Source of the DNA: Scytalidium lignicola
Taxonomy: Eukaryota; Ascomycota; Leotiomycetes
Direction of reading: 5' to 3'
Length of the DNA: 64,000 bases
NCBI GenBank assembly: GCA_002812745.2
Contig: NCSJ02000078.1
Span: 1 to 64,000, forward strand
Below, piece by piece: positions 45,757-57,600 of the stretch. The stretch's first letter is position 1, and every line of letters begins with the position of its first letter. The translations under genes were made by a program, and so were the position numbers. The notes under the pieces were generated by a model, which searched no databases, was not told the origin of the DNA, and was given only the letters and a program-made list of their open reading frames with translations.

Positions 45757-47058
45757 ATGGTACATAATGCCGAAGGCCCCAACTACGAGACTCTCAGCCC
45801 GAAGCGCAAGCGACAAGTAACTGGACGATATTCTACTGAGGATACGCCAATGACCTCCGTGGGATTATCTGAGCGAAGTTCAATCACGCACCATCCCTAG
45901 AATTGTCACAATGATAGTGTCTCTGAAAATAATGTATGCAAACGCCAGCAAACCGGAATGATAATGCTTCCCAGAGCGAACCCACGGTAGTTGTCTGCTG
46001 AAGCAAAGGCTCGTTACAAGGGTGGAGAGGAGGATATTACCAATAGTGCACCAATTGGACTCCGCTCTGTCGAGTCGAATACCAGAAACCCTGATGTCCA
46101 GTGTGTCTATTCCATTACCGCAGCTCAATACAAACGAGTCACTATCACAGAGCTTGACAACGATTCGAGCCACACAAAGGATAATGGCGAGGGAAAGTTC
46201 CACGAATAGAACGGCGACTTTGCTGATGACAATGCGAGTTGCCTCGCGCCTAATGTTGAAGCTGGATATGGCTGTTTGGAAGGTCTTCGCGATATCATGA
46301 TTGACTTCTGGACAGATGATGTTTTCGACCCAAAACCCCACTGTTCGATTTTGGATAAACTACTACAAGATCTGGCCCAGAAACCCAAGTTCATGGGCAG
46401 TCGCGATGGAAACCGTCGATATGACATCTATATTGAGAATTCTGATGGATTGGAGATCGTTAAAGCTTGCGTAAGGGGAGTTTTTGGACCAAGAACTACT
46501 CGGTTTATTTGAGATGGGTCGACTTTCCCTGTACGAATTAAAGAAGATTTCACGAGCTAAAGCGCCGAGAACAAACCGACCTGGCATCTATGTTCACGTA
46601 ATCCACGGCACTACTAATCTTGATAGCGTTGGTGTCTACGTTGGATCGACTTACTGGATTCTTCACCGAATGAAGGAGCATAAAACTGGCCTTCTGGTAG
46701 TGCGGAGTAGAAGCCAAAGACGAAAGAAAAAGCGTCAAAGTATATAACGTGTCCCTAAACATGTAGAATTCTGGAATGGGCCAGGGATGCAAGATTTTTG
46801 GCTTTGCTTCGCAGAGCTGAAGGTTGATGTTCCCCCGAGCTCAAGCAGAAGAGCAAAGCTTCGGACCGTTTCTCAATATCTTGGGAAAGTATACAGCCCT
46901 TCTTTTCCGCACATTTTCTCGAAAGGGGCTAGAAGCCAGCTTGCCTCGAGGTTTTGAGAAGAATCTCTATGGCTGGATTGCATTGAACAATCATGACCCT
47001 TTCCTGCAGTACCGGATGGGAATGTATCCGAGCGAACAAAGCAGCTCAATCCGTGAAA
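45757..47058 (+). pseudogene. GIY-YIG nuclease-domain protein, decayed
   Basis: An open reading starts at ATG 45757 (MVHNAEGPNYETLSPKRKRQ) and keeps one frame for about 700 bases, interrupted only by TAG stops at about 45897, 45990 and 46207. Each of these fits CAG to TAG. It then shifts frame near 46470. The second part reads RAKAPRTNRPGIYVHVIHGTTNLDSVGVYVGSTYWILHRMKEH (about 46556-46680), the start of a GIY-YIG endonuclease fold: GIY, YVG and R..H are all present. Later pieces (VEFWNGPGMQDFWLCFAELKVDVPP..) continue to about 46980. The 3' side runs into a pogo-type transposase relic at about 47060. GIY-YIG domains cut DNA in repair proteins, homing endonucleases and some retroelements; the original role here is unknown. 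Confidence 0.6.
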
Positions 47059-47059
47059 A

Positions 47060-47830
47060 GGGCAAGTCTAGAGTGTTTCCACACAGGTCACCCATTTAAC
47101 AGCTGCCTTATTGTTAACCCACCCACTCTCAGTACTATCGAACTTCCAATCTTCTAATTGTGCTAATTCTGGTAGAAACCACTGAGTCTCAACGTTCTGT
47201 CCTTTAAATATAACCAGTGGAGTAAGCCACTGACGAGTAACAGAGATACACTCTAGAATAGTAGTCCAATGCCGGCTAGCATTGTTTTAACGTATATTTT
47301 TTTGCGTTCAGAGCTTCCTATGACCAATCCAATCACTCTTAACCCTTCCCATAATGTCAGTTTCATCCATATTATACCGGTTTTGAGGTAAGATTACCAT
47401 TGCGTGAGAGGTGTTGAATAACTCAAAGAAATGCTTGATTCGTTCAGGAGAAGTTCCATTAAGGCGCTCCTTATCGATCTTTATACCCTTTAGCGTATGA
47501 ATCTGAGGGTGGCGTTTTAAAAACCTATTAATTCAATTCTTCCCAATCTTTGGAGTTGAGCTACTAGCCCAGAGAAGCTCTCGAACAATTGATTTGACCA
47601 TTGTATGGCTTGGAGTATAGCCAAAACTAGCTTGTCACAATATCTAAGTAGCCAGTTGGAGTTCTTGTGTATCTGAAAGCTTTTGCTCCCATTGGTGGCT
47701 CTCAATTCTTGAATTCCTTCCTTTGAGCCGGTCACGTAGAGTAAAGCAGGGGATTCATAATCGAGAGCTGCCCTATCGATCGATTGACCGTGTAAAACCA
47801 CGTTAATCGCGTTTTGAATGTGTTCTTCTT
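47060..47830 (-). mobile_element. pogo/Fot-type transposase relic, partial
   Basis: On the minus strand a DDE_1-type transposase can be read. The pieces in order are FGYTPSHTMVKSIVRELLWASSSTPKIGKN-stop-INRFLKRHPQIHTLKGIKIDKERLNGTSPERIKHFFELF, LPQNRYNMDETDIMGRVKSDW, ASRHWTTILECISVTRQWLTPLVIFKGQNVETQWF and DWKFDSTESGWVNNKAAVKWV. The first catalytic D is in NMDET. It ends before the second catalytic region, so the element is truncated on the side that meets the GIY-YIG pseudogene. The stop after GKN replaces a W (TGG to TGA). It is a different family from the Fot1-like element at 6796. Confidence 0.8.
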
Positions 47831-49010
47831 TAAATTATTGCATGACTGATTCAAAAAGATTCAAAAACTATTGGAATTATTGCAATTAGTTAAAAATTAG
47901 TGAAGTTGTGAGCTAATTTTTAAATGTGGGAGTCAAAACGCGAAATCATAGTGGGTGGCGAGTACCCTGGGTGGCGCGTTCCCGGAGGACAGGCTTTCTT
48001 GGTACACCATTGCCAAGGCTAACACTCGCCAATCGGCAGCACTCCTGGCAAGATCCAACGCCTGTGCAGGAACCGTAACATTAAGCTTTTTTTAGGGGAC
48101 CGTCAGTAAAATCGTTGATCTCGGCCAGGCACGTAGAACGCTGACAGGACGCGCAGGAAGGACTGAATACACGCTCACATAGAACAAATTAAATTATTTT
48201 TAGCCGGTAGACACTAGTAATTCATGTACTCCATCTCTATGTAAAACTTAATTAAATTTAAAGTTGGACTTCCCGAGTTTATTGCCCTCAATGCTCACAA
48301 TCCTGCAATACCTCCGCTGTCGCGCAATCATGGGCAAACACATTCGGACGCAGCAGCTTTTTAATTAACCTGTGCAATTAAGAAACATACTACCAATTCT
48401 TTGACCTATATGACATATTCGAATAGAAAATAAACTCCTACACCGAACGATCTGCCAGGGCAGCTCAACCCAATTGATCTAGACCTAGAGTAGAAGGAAG
48501 GATTGAATCCATGGGAATTTTAATGGTTTTAATGATTTTTAGACTTTATATAGTGAAAGATAAGTAGCAGCCACTAAATCAAACATAATACAAGAGAATT
48601 TGAAAATACAATGGCATAGAGAAAACGTAAGTCATGATTTCGTCCTCATGCAATACTAGTCCTATTTGGGAAAGAGGATATTTTGACTTCAATCCGCCGA
48701 AAGACGTATCCTAGAAGATAGGGAAAGCTTAATTACCACTTTAACTCGATCCGGACGATAATTAACGATAAATTCAATCAATTTTACCACTATTTTACCA
48801 CTATTTTCCCAATAAAGATGTTGTCTGAGGCCTTTAAATCTTTGTGGTCGTTTATCTGGGGTATTTTCTCCAACATAAATTCCATAGTCACATTCACATT
48901 GTCGATAGCGGCTGGTATTTTGTTCTTCTGGCCACAAGGCCGNTTTTGCTAGATGGTGTCTACAGCAAAAGTTGAAATTAGAAAGACATCGTGAAATTAT
49001 TATAAAAGAT
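47831..49010. other. Gene-poor DNA
   Basis: The first 200 bases may contain the 5' end of the pogo relic (around 47940-48000). The rest is AT-rich and holds no gene I can support. The frame of the next gene is open backwards through an N at 48943, so an upstream coding exon is possible. Confidence 0.4.
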
Positions 49011-49406
49011 ATGGACGAAGAGGAGCAGAAGAAGAAGATGGAACGTCAGGATTACGTGCAATTTCTTCTTGACCAAATTGCAAGGGATATGTTTGATCTT
49101 AAAATAGCTAAAGAGCGGTAAGTCCTTTAATTTAATTTACATATATTACTATGATTATAGTAGAATTTGACAGTTACTAACAAATTATAGTCATGATGAG
49201 GCCCTTAAGTGGCTCAATCAATGCAGAGATTTAAAATCTGAGCTGGGGAAGGAATCCGCGGAGAAATCTAAAAGGTAGTAATTCTAGTTAATATTATTTT
49301 GTACGATTATAATACGTTATAAATCTAACATAAATTTAGGATTAAGGAACTAATGACAGAGGTGGAGAGGCTTCGGGGATTAATTGATCATATTCACGCA
49401 GCATGA
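49011..49406 (+). CDS. Small coiled-coil protein, three exons
   Basis: I do not recognise the family. Exons 49011-49117, 49191-49274 and 49340-49406 join in frame to 85 residues: MDEEEQKKKMERQDYVQFLLDQIARDMFDLKIAKER, HDEALKWLNQCRDLKSELGKESAEKSK, and RIKELMTEVERLRGLIDHIHAA. The protein is highly charged and almost wholly helical, with heptad-like leucines at the end, so it is probably a coiled coil. The introns (73 and 65 bases) have standard borders. The frame is also open upstream of the ATG (LQQKLKLERHREIIIKD), so the true start could lie before 49011. All three exons fit together in phase, which is good evidence for a real gene even without a known relative. Confidence 0.55.
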
Positions 49407-49718
49407 GATGTAAGTTATGATATTTTGGGATATCTATCCATTACTTTTTAATATACTAACCCTAATAGGAACTAATAAAGTCATTACTTTTCTCTTGCNT
49501 TTTCTTTTTACTTTTTTTTTTTTACTTTTTTAACCTTTTTTTTTGCTTTTTTTTGTTCNTTTTTGTTCTTTTTTGTTCTTGCTCTTAGCAATGATAGCTA
49601 ATGAAATTATTTTGATCACGCCATAAATGCTCAACGGAGGGAAATGAAGTGCCAAGAAAACTTTGCATGAGATAACTAATAATGCCTTTTAGATAAAATT
49701 TCTCAACCCATCTGTGTT
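49407..49718. other. Intergenic with T-rich low-complexity tract
   Basis: From 49490 to 49580 a run of TTTTCTT/TTTTGTT units with two Ns (49499, 49559). No gene. Confidence 0.5.
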
Positions 49719-50993
49719 TTAGAAGTGGAGTGCTTTAGACCGTGTTTCATCGCTCAACCAGCAACCATCATACATCACACTATTTTTACCATACAGTAAT
49801 TGTGGATCTTTGGGTCCTATATATTGATTCTTGCAGTTTAGGAGTTGAGCTTCACTTTCTCTCTGTGTGAAAAATTCACTAATAGCTTTTCGCACCCCAT
49901 CACAATCATTCAAATCTAACGCCTCATCTATTCGAATTAAATCTCTAGTCTCAGACATAGTTATAAGTGAATCAAACTTGAATTCATGTCCTTGCTCAAA
50001 TGAAGAACGAATAGACCCAAGCTCAAAGTTGATTTCAGTTGGTGACTCATGCGGTTTATCGATATGCCTCTTCCATTCCAGATCTAGGCTTGATTTACCT
50101 TCACCAAGATCTCGCCAAATTGTACAGAACATGGCAATACGATTTCTGTGAAGTATTTTATAATCAACTTGAAATTCGGAAAGGCAAAATTGACATCGCA
50201 TGAATATAACATTCTCTCCAATGCTTGGTGGATTAAGACTACTGACAAACTCAGATGATCCAAATTTTGAAAAGCAAGCGATATAGTCAGGTCTAAGCTG
50301 CTTTATCTCTAAATGAGGGCATATCGCTTTAGGCCACATTGAAGAACCATACACTTCATCTCTAGTGGGAACTGGAGCTGGTGCAAAAATTGTTTGATGA
50401 CGAATAAGCATCCTGTCTTCGTGAATTCGAGCTAATGAGTAATTCCATTCGATCATGGTAGGTTTGCTGAATCTAAGTTCTTTTGGCGACAGAAGATCTA
50501 AAAACTCTTGGTTTTCTCTCTCTTGCCGATGGCGCTTCATTGCTATACGAAATACTGGTTCACTAAAATGCCATGATATAAATTCATAAAATTTCTCATG
50601 AAGCCAATGCGTCATGTTATAACTTTTGCCACCATAAGGTCGTATAGCTGGGATAAAGGGCAGAGCTTTTTCTCTGCTAGCGATGTGATGACGGCATTTG
50701 CAATAGAGACAGGCGATATGATCCTGTGATTCCTTCTCCAACAGTAAGAGAAATGAATACCAATCCTCTCGACAATCTGCCCGTTCTCGTAAGGGGTCTA
50801 AAAATTTCCTTTTAAGTGTGATATATAAATATCGACATGAAAGCGATAAAGCAGCTGCTGACTCAGCTGGAAGAAGGTCTACGATGTCAAGAATTAGTTC
50901 GATTGGTAGCCGATAAAGTCCTCGGGGGGGTTCTTTTTGTTTGGGAAACTTAAATAAATGTAGCCGATCGAAAAAATGGATCAAGGATCTCAT
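49719..50993 (-). CDS. F-box-like protein
   Basis: A 424-residue protein starting at ATG 50993 (MRSLIHFFDRLHLFKFPKQ). The N-terminal part is an F-box-like motif: RGLYRLPIELILDIVDLLPAESAAALSLSCRYLYITLKRKFL. Such motifs bind Skp1 in SCF ubiquitin ligases, and in fungi they occur in very large families of unknown targets. A cysteine pair set follows: CLYCKCRHH. The rest has no repeat or domain I can name, and contains two more Cys-rich spots (ICPHLEIK and MRCQFCLSEFQ). No introns are needed. The frame continues upstream without an ATG to 51020, so an upstream exon is possible. The 5' side has a 1-kb spacer before the MFS relic. Confidence 0.75.
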   Translation of the reverse strand: MRSLIHFFDRLHLFKFPKQKEPPRGLYRLPIELILDIVDLLPAESAAALSLSCRYLYITLKRKFLDPLRERADCREDWYSFLLLLEKESQDHIACLYCKCRHHIASREKALPFIPAIRPYGGKSYNMTHWLHEKFYEFISWHFSEPVFRIAMKRHRQERENQEFLDLLSPKELRFSKPTMIEWNYSLARIHEDRMLIRHQTIFAPAPVPTRDEVYGSSMWPKAICPHLEIKQLRPDYIACFSKFGSSEFVSSLNPPSIGENVIFMRCQFCLSEFQVDYKILHRNRIAMFCTIWRDLGEGKSSLDLEWKRHIDKPHESPTEINFELGSIRSSFEQGHEFKFDSLITMSETRDLIRIDEALDLNDCDGVRKAISEFFTQRESEAQLLNCKNQYIGPKDPQLLYGKNSVMYDGCWLSDETRSKALHF

Positions 50994-51689
50994 TTTAATA
51001 GGTTTGGTCGTCACCTGCACAGGGGGCTTGTAGGAACTGAAAAAATCTGCGGATAAAAAGAAGGAACATGATTTTAGTCTTCTTCATATGAAATAAACCA
51101 ACTTAGTCCAAATCTAAATCGCTTAGATGGGGGTCTAATTGTGTAGTTGAAGTTAGAATCATCTTGTACCTTGTTGGTCCTTGTAGTTCGGACTGCTATT
51201 GGATGACATAAATAGTTCGTTAAGAACAACCCATCTTTAACTAAAGGTTAAGTTAGACTGCTGACGCCAAGTCAGGGGCAATAATCGTATCGCTGACAAG
51301 GCTATTTTAAGCCCTTGTTTCGCAGATGCGAGGAAGGCACAACGCATACATCCTGGCTCTACCCCCTGTCTAACTATAACTCCTGCTTCCTGGGAATCTT
51401 GTATGGTGAGGATAGTATCTGTGAAATCGTCACAGAGTTCATTTACATTTTCGAATAATGTAAGGTATATAGAAATGAACACATAATTTTACGTAAATGT
51501 TACCATTGTCATTCTCCTACCATTAACGAGTGACGTAATATTATAAATAAATAGAGAAAAGATATTAGGGTTGTTCTTGATCGGTTAGTCTAATTAAGCT
51601 GCATCTGAGCATTCCGTTTCACAACGAAGAAAGGTCCTATTCATGCGCTGATGCGATTTAGTTTTACCTTAACTCTTTCCAGTGCGATA
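50994..51689. other. Intergenic, nothing recognised
   Basis: No gene supported. The open frame at 51237-51482 (minus) does not match anything I know. Confidence 0.4.
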
Positions 51690-52790
51690 TCATGAATGCT
51701 GAAGCAATTACGACCCCAAGACCGCTTGGTCCTATACCAGTATACCAAGATGATTTGTAACCTTTGAGAACCTTCGTTCCGTCCCTGTCGACTTAGCTTT
51801 CAATTGTACCTACTATACCTAATCCGATGAAGAAATCCGATGAAGACAGAGTAGTTGATAATTGCTGTGACCAAGGAGACTGCAGTGCCCTAATGCTCGT
51901 GATGCATGACGTTGCTTAGCAAGATAGTAGCTGCTGGGAATAACATATCCCTATAGTTATGAGCAAAAAGATAGACATATTAAACAGTAACATAAACTCA
52001 CATGCCCCAAAGTATCACAAGTATAAACACAAACAGTTGAGCCCAGTATGATTGTTTCACCGGACTCGTGGAAACAAGAACAGTCCCGATCATAAAATCT
52101 AGCAGGGACTCTAGTTATGATGATACCACTTCTCAGAGCAGCAAAAATCCACTGATTGTAGCTAGTAAGAACTGAACGCTTGCATGAATAAGGCTGTCTC
52201 CCTATAAAACCTCAACAGATTCCGAGCTGTAGAAGACTCAAATACCAAAACTGGACCATCCAGCAACAATACAAGCCAGAACGAACCCAGTCTCTACTGT
52301 CAAAACTCGCAAAGGCACCAAAGGAAATGCAGCATGACGCTCAATATAGGCGACGAGTCCTATCACAATAAAACCCAAGATTATAAGGATATAAGTGTAT
52401 GGTTTCAACCATCCTACTACTGATCCTTGATTCCAAGCAAAGTTGATGAAGAACAATCCAGTAACTCCTGTGACTACACCAAGAAGATCAATGCGTGCTG
52501 TAGTGTTTCCAGAACAATTTCAGAGGGAATGTGAGGAATAACAAGATAACCACTTAATGCGAATGCTACACATGCAATAGCCATGATCCAGAACGTCAAT
52601 TGCCACCAGACTCGTTCAGCTAAGAGAGATGCAAAGAGGCCTCCTATGACAAGCCCGCCTGGTGCGCAAGCACTAAAGAGGACAAAAGCCATCCCCTTCC
52701 TCGGTGCAAGTTAATATATGTGACCAAGAATTGCGAGCGTATTTTGGCATGAATAATGCTACGCCGGTTCCTTGAAATTCACAGCAACAG
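51690..52790 (-). pseudogene. MFS transporter relic (drug:H+ antiporter type), 5' end cut
   Basis: On the minus strand, pieces of a multi-helix transporter can be read in order. They are FQGTGVALFMPK, LAILGHIY-stop-LAPRKGMAFVLFSACAPGGLVIGGLFASLLAERVWWQLTFWIMAIACVAFALSGYLVIP, then GVVTGVTGLFFINFAWNQGSVVGWLKPYTYILIILGFIVIGLVAYIERHAAFPLVPLRVLTVETGFVLACIVAGWSSFGI, then VFYSSESVEVL-stop-GDSLIHASVQFLLATISGF, FMIGTVLVSTSPVKQSYWAQLFVFILVILWGM and traces to about 51690. The order and motifs fit the DHA-type MFS family. Stops and frameshifts occur throughout. The first four helices are missing: the relic ends at about 52790, next to the dispersed repeat at 52801. Confidence 0.8.
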
Positions 52791-52800
52791 TTTGACTAAC

Positions 52801-52952
52801 TCTACTCGCCTGTATAGTACATAAAAGAACAATTCTTTTTGGTACGAGGCTTTCTGTTAGATGGGCCACAAGGCTTCTATTCACTCAGCCGCTTAGGGCT
52901 ACTAACCAGTGCAAGTTAAATGTACTTAAATCTTTAATAAATTTTGCACGAC
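52801..52952. repeat. Dispersed repeat, copy of 43954-44114
   Basis: Same orientation as the copy at 43954. Most differences from that copy are C-to-T or G-to-A in this one, as expected after RIP. It abuts the truncated end of the MFS relic. Confidence 0.75.
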
Positions 52953-53901
52953 TACAGTAAAAGTACGTGTTCCAGTCTCCTCTTTTCTTTACTAGAGATT
53001 GTCTACCGATGCCAATAGTATGGTGTGAATGCATGCCGTTTACCCTTGCCAGTATGTCATATCAAGCATTGCTAAAGCCAGCCAACCTCTAGATTAGTCA
53101 AAAGACCTGCCAAAAAGAGTCAACCACGAAGACCCCTTTTGTAACCCCGCTCGTTCTTGAAACCGAATATCAAAGCCGTGTTGACGGCTTCAAAGTCGAG
53201 AAGAGTTCGTATAATCTGCTACTAGACTACTGCGACATGGCAACTGCATGTCAGATCCTTCATTCAATAATCACGGGCCGTATGCGCTGTCATGAAGTCT
53301 TGGCACGCACACTGCCACAATATATATAAAAAATTATTCTTACCAAAATTGGGAACAGCGACAGGCTGGATTATGGCTTTGCCGTAACAAATCAGGGCCA
53401 AGAAAGCGGTTCTACCCTAGGATATATCTAGAGCCTGAAGAGGTGATTCAACGGCTAGCCGTGGCTGAGCACGTTAGCTCTTGGCATGCTACGCCATGTC
53501 TAGACGGTTGGTTGGCAAGCATCCATTCAAACTTCCCGTCGCAGTAACAATCGCGAGTGTATTGCCTCTTAGAGACAACCGTGACAACTTGTTGCCTGAT
53601 GATCCTCTCCTCAGGCACTTTGCCCAGGGCTTGGCGCCGGTCATCCGGCACCGCTGTCCGGCTTATCCTGACCGAGCAGAAGCTCCAGGCTCAACGGGAT
53701 AAATTTAAGAAAAGTTCCCCATTGTACGGAGTATATAAAGTTTTGCGCGGCCCACATTTTGAGAGTGCTCTTGGCATTTTTATTTCTAATCAATTGAACA
53801 CATTAGTAACTGCTAAGATACATATAAGTACAGTACATTGTTACTAGGCTTGAGATCATCATAGAGGCGCAACTCAAAAGAGAAAAGGGTTCACACTTCA
53901 A
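52953..53901. other. Intergenic, promoter of the bZIP gene
   Basis: No supported gene. A short open stretch at about 53140-53330 (VDGFKVEKSSYNLLLDYCDMATACQILHSIITG) has protein-like composition but no recognised match. A GTACAGTACA motif lies at 53828, about 70 bases before the start codon. Confidence 0.4.
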
Positions 53902-54655
53902 ATGGCTACCATGAACGATTGGCAATTGTATAGTGGTGGCTATGGCGATTCTACCTGTCAATTAGATTCTGAGACTCTCGTTCAAATGGTCGATTCTCAG
54001 CAAGACTTCTTTCTGTCAATGCATGAGTACGAGATGGTTTCGCCTCGTGGAGGTCCACAGCAAGTAAGTAATTCTAGCTCATTGCTACTCAATTGAAGAT
54101 CACTCCCCAACCCAGATTGAAGACTGACTTGAAACCATTACAATAGATGGCAGCGAGCTACGCAGAGAGCTCAGCTTCATATGACAGCTTTGACGCGCAA
54201 AGCCCCCTATCTTCCGCCTCAACACCAAAAGCCAGTCCACAACAAGGCCCGGGCCGACCAAAGATGAGCGCTGCGTTGGAAGTAGATATATCAAGTCTAT
54301 CCGATCCAAAGCAAGCATCCAAAATGGTAAGTCCAGTTTCTCATATTTCCTCCTAATGCTCGGAAACAGAAAAGTTGAGAAGCTTACACGCATCTTTCTC
54401 TAACAGAAGCGTCAAAAGCAAAACCGTGAAGCCCAACGCAACTTCCGGCAGCGAAGAAAAGTAACTTTAGACAAGATCAGTGCCGAACTGGAGCTCGAGA
54501 GACAGCAGAAAGCAGTGCTCGAGGAAGAGAACAAGAAACTGCAGGAGGAGCTGCAGAATATGAGGGGCCTCGTTGTGGCGGCTTCGCATATCTGCGTGAA
54601 TATGCATGGTGGAGTAGATTGGCTTGGTGCGATAGATTCTACGGAGCAAGTTTGA
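53902..54655 (+). CDS. Small bZIP transcription factor, YAP/AP-1-like, three exons
   Basis: A nuclear DNA-binding protein. Exons 53902-54063, 54147-54326 and 54407-54655 give 196 residues. The N-terminal part is MATMNDWQLYSGGYGDSTCQLDSETLVQMV. A serine-rich linker follows, with SPLSSASTPKASPQQGPGRPK, an AT-hook-like RPK spot. The basic region is KRQKQNREAQRNFRQRRKVTLDK, with the NxxAQxxFR pattern of the fungal YAP group. The zipper is ISAELELERQQKAVLEEENKKLQEELQNM. It ends ASHICVNMHGGVDWLGAIDSTEQV. At 196 residues it is much shorter than Yap1/AP1-like oxidative-stress factors and has no second cysteine-rich domain. It is therefore probably one of the small bZIPs, some of which act near secondary-metabolism genes. 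Confidence 0.85.
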
Positions 54656-57600
54656 CGAACCNTTTTTTTCCTTCTTCTTTGGATGAGTTACGATTTTTTT
54701 GGTTGGGAGTTGAGATATGTTCGAATAGTGCTTCGGGATATGGAACTTATAGAAATTTTATAGGGATATAGGTTTGTTCGGCGCTGTGACGTTTTGACAA
54801 CCTTTCTAGCATTTTGGTTTTTGCTGGGTGTTTTGGAGCTGAGTAGCGGGGGGGCGAACTTTCCTTTTCTCCGTGGGTCAGGATTTAATCTTTTTTGAAC
54901 TGTTTTCAACAAGAGGATATCTGTGTACAGTACAATACCTTAGACGAGACTAGGATACTATTACGTAGGAGTTATTTAGTACAAATTAAGTTTTGTATCT
55001 AGGTTAAGGATGAAATTGGATTTTTTTTTTGAGCGGACAATAAAAGTAGTTGCAAATAGTACTCTGGTTGAGTTTCAGCAAACTCGAGTTTTACCCTCAT
55101 TATGGTATGCTACTATATTTGTTTATCAATAAAAAGAATATACACATCTCTTCTGTTCTCTACATTTATTCCATATTAAGTGTCCATATATACACGCAGG
55201 TATTTCTAGAAACTACTTCATATCAATCGTAACATATTGGGTTCATCTATAACTCTAGGCTATTTCTCGAGGGCTCGCAAAGGTATATATAGCAATGCTC
55301 TTCTTCCTGTGCTAATCGAAATATTAACTATGTTGGCTATGCCTACATTAAGCATATAAATCTCTAGGGTTAGCTATTACTTAGGGTTAACCCTTTAAGT
55401 ACATACCTGCAGGCTAACTAGACTAAGGCCTCTATGCAAGCTTATGATGCGCAAGTAAGGGGTCTAGTCATAATGTTCCGAATGGACAGATGCATAGTTC
55501 GAAGTAATAGTATTGGTGATATCAACCTAGGCATTGCACACCCGAACTGGGAATCAAACTCATTTACTAAATGTCCACAACATGGCATGGAGTCTTCATC
55601 GGCCCCTGAGATTGTTTGCATGCCGCGTGCCAAAATTCATCAATGCCTGAATAATACCCTGAATCCGGCTACCAGGGTCTCTTTGATAGTCTATAAATGT
55701 ATCTGCAGCTCTGAGAGTGAATAATATCTTAGCTGACATTGCTCCCAGTCGAGTGTCACCATTTAAGTTGGTTTCCTTATTAGGGAGGTGTGAGGCTTAG
55801 AGCAGATACTGTAAGAGTGGAATTATTAAAGCGGGATAAGATTGGGACTATTGGGACAACCATGCGTCTCACACGTGAGATAACTTAATTTTAATTCTCA
55901 CAGGTTCCAGCCGGGAATTGCACCGACTTGTTGCCGGCTTGACGTCAAAGAAGCAGAAGCTTTAGATTATGTGAGACGGCGTGCGTCACTGCCGGATACC
56001 AGGTAGTGGGGACTGGTGCAGCAAATGGGCAATGATGGGCACGAGCGAGTTACTAACTTACTTGGGGTTTGTGGATGCAGTCAGCAAGCACAGATCTGCA
56101 GTGAGATCCGTATTCGTTACTGTGGTCGTCAGCCTGGAATGCAAGTTAAACTCGGCTGAACAAAAGTGCCTGAGGCCGACGATTAGATTGCTTGCGCCAT
56201 TGATCTATCATATATGCATCCTCTCGTCCGGCGAGATCCTATCAATAGATAAATCTAGTCACCAATCATTGTGTCTCATTGTAAGCAACGTGGCATTGCT
56301 CGCGTCTGCCAAAGCAGTAGTGATGTATTCCACAATTCCAGTACCTGCGATGAACTGTGGATCAAAGATGCTTATCGTCATGTATACTTCTGCCTCATTT
56401 GATTCGATTGATCTTCGGCAGCTTGTCTAGAGGTTTTCCGTTTTAGCTTTACCACTGGAGGGGTGTAATAACCTTCTAGAAAAAGGTTTTAGCGCCTCCG
56501 ATCACACAATTTTTGATAGATCTCGTTCACAATCTAGAGATGAAGCTTTCATCCTAACATTATCTCTTGTCAATCCTTTTGAGAAATTTCAATAATGAAT
56601 ACCTAAAGATAGTATTCGGCGGAAGAGTTTTAACAATAATCTAGAGATTTTGATACCAAGATTCCTCCTGGTCATTGGGTTTATTTAGATTCACACCAAA
56701 CCAGCTTCCTGGAACCGTTAGTCCCAAAAATATAGACAAGATACCAATCCTCTTCTTCCATAAGAACTATGTCGGTATTTCAACCAAGAAGTCTCTTTAC
56801 CATAGAGTTTAATGTATGGTGTGGATGCTATGAGGTCGGTGGCTTAAGAATTTGACAGCCATATGGTCTAGACTCTTGTTCGACTGCAGAACGGATACGC
56901 TTATTCTGAAAGAGCTTCTACCTAGACATCCTTTATTAATTTTGTAGCATGAACAGATAAACTGCTCTCTACGCATTCATCTATCAATCATTATGGTTAT
57001 ATTTATATTTCATTTAACCTAGGAAAATAAAATAATAGAACTCTCAAACCCGGCAAACGTTTACACTTTTCAAGGTAGGTCACTCACTAAATTCGTACGA
57101 CTAAAAACCCAAAGACCACCATTAAGCTCACACCAACCTCTCAACGAAGTATAGAAATATGTCATGCGGAGAAGTAGCAACACCAAATTTCACCATTGCG
57201 TTTCTTGAGTTCATGGTTCGGAAATATAAAAAGAAAAGTCTTATTATAAAGAATGGTCAGAATGTAATTATTCACTCGGCAATAGATCATTAATGATTTG
57301 CCGATAAAACTGTACTACTACAAGGAAAGCCCATCCCGCTCTGATTTTTCGAGTTGCTATGCATTTTTTGCTTATTGTGCATAACCAAAGCTTGGCGCAA
57401 AGGAAAGAGCGATTAGGACAGAAGAGGTGGTGGCAACTTTCTTTTAATGTAACAATTTTTTGTACACGAATATGATTCATGATTCTTGGCACATATTCGG
57501 GGCAATTAGGATTGTGCCAAGAAAATTCTCGAATAATAATGTGCTTGGTTCTGATTAAAATCAGCAGGTAAACAAAGTGGATAACAAGTGGTCAGCTGCC

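Noticed and set aside
57268..57530. Possible IBR/RING-type zinc finger on the minus strand
   Set aside because: Some cysteine spacing fits, but key Cys/His positions are missing and no further domain or gene structure surrounds it.
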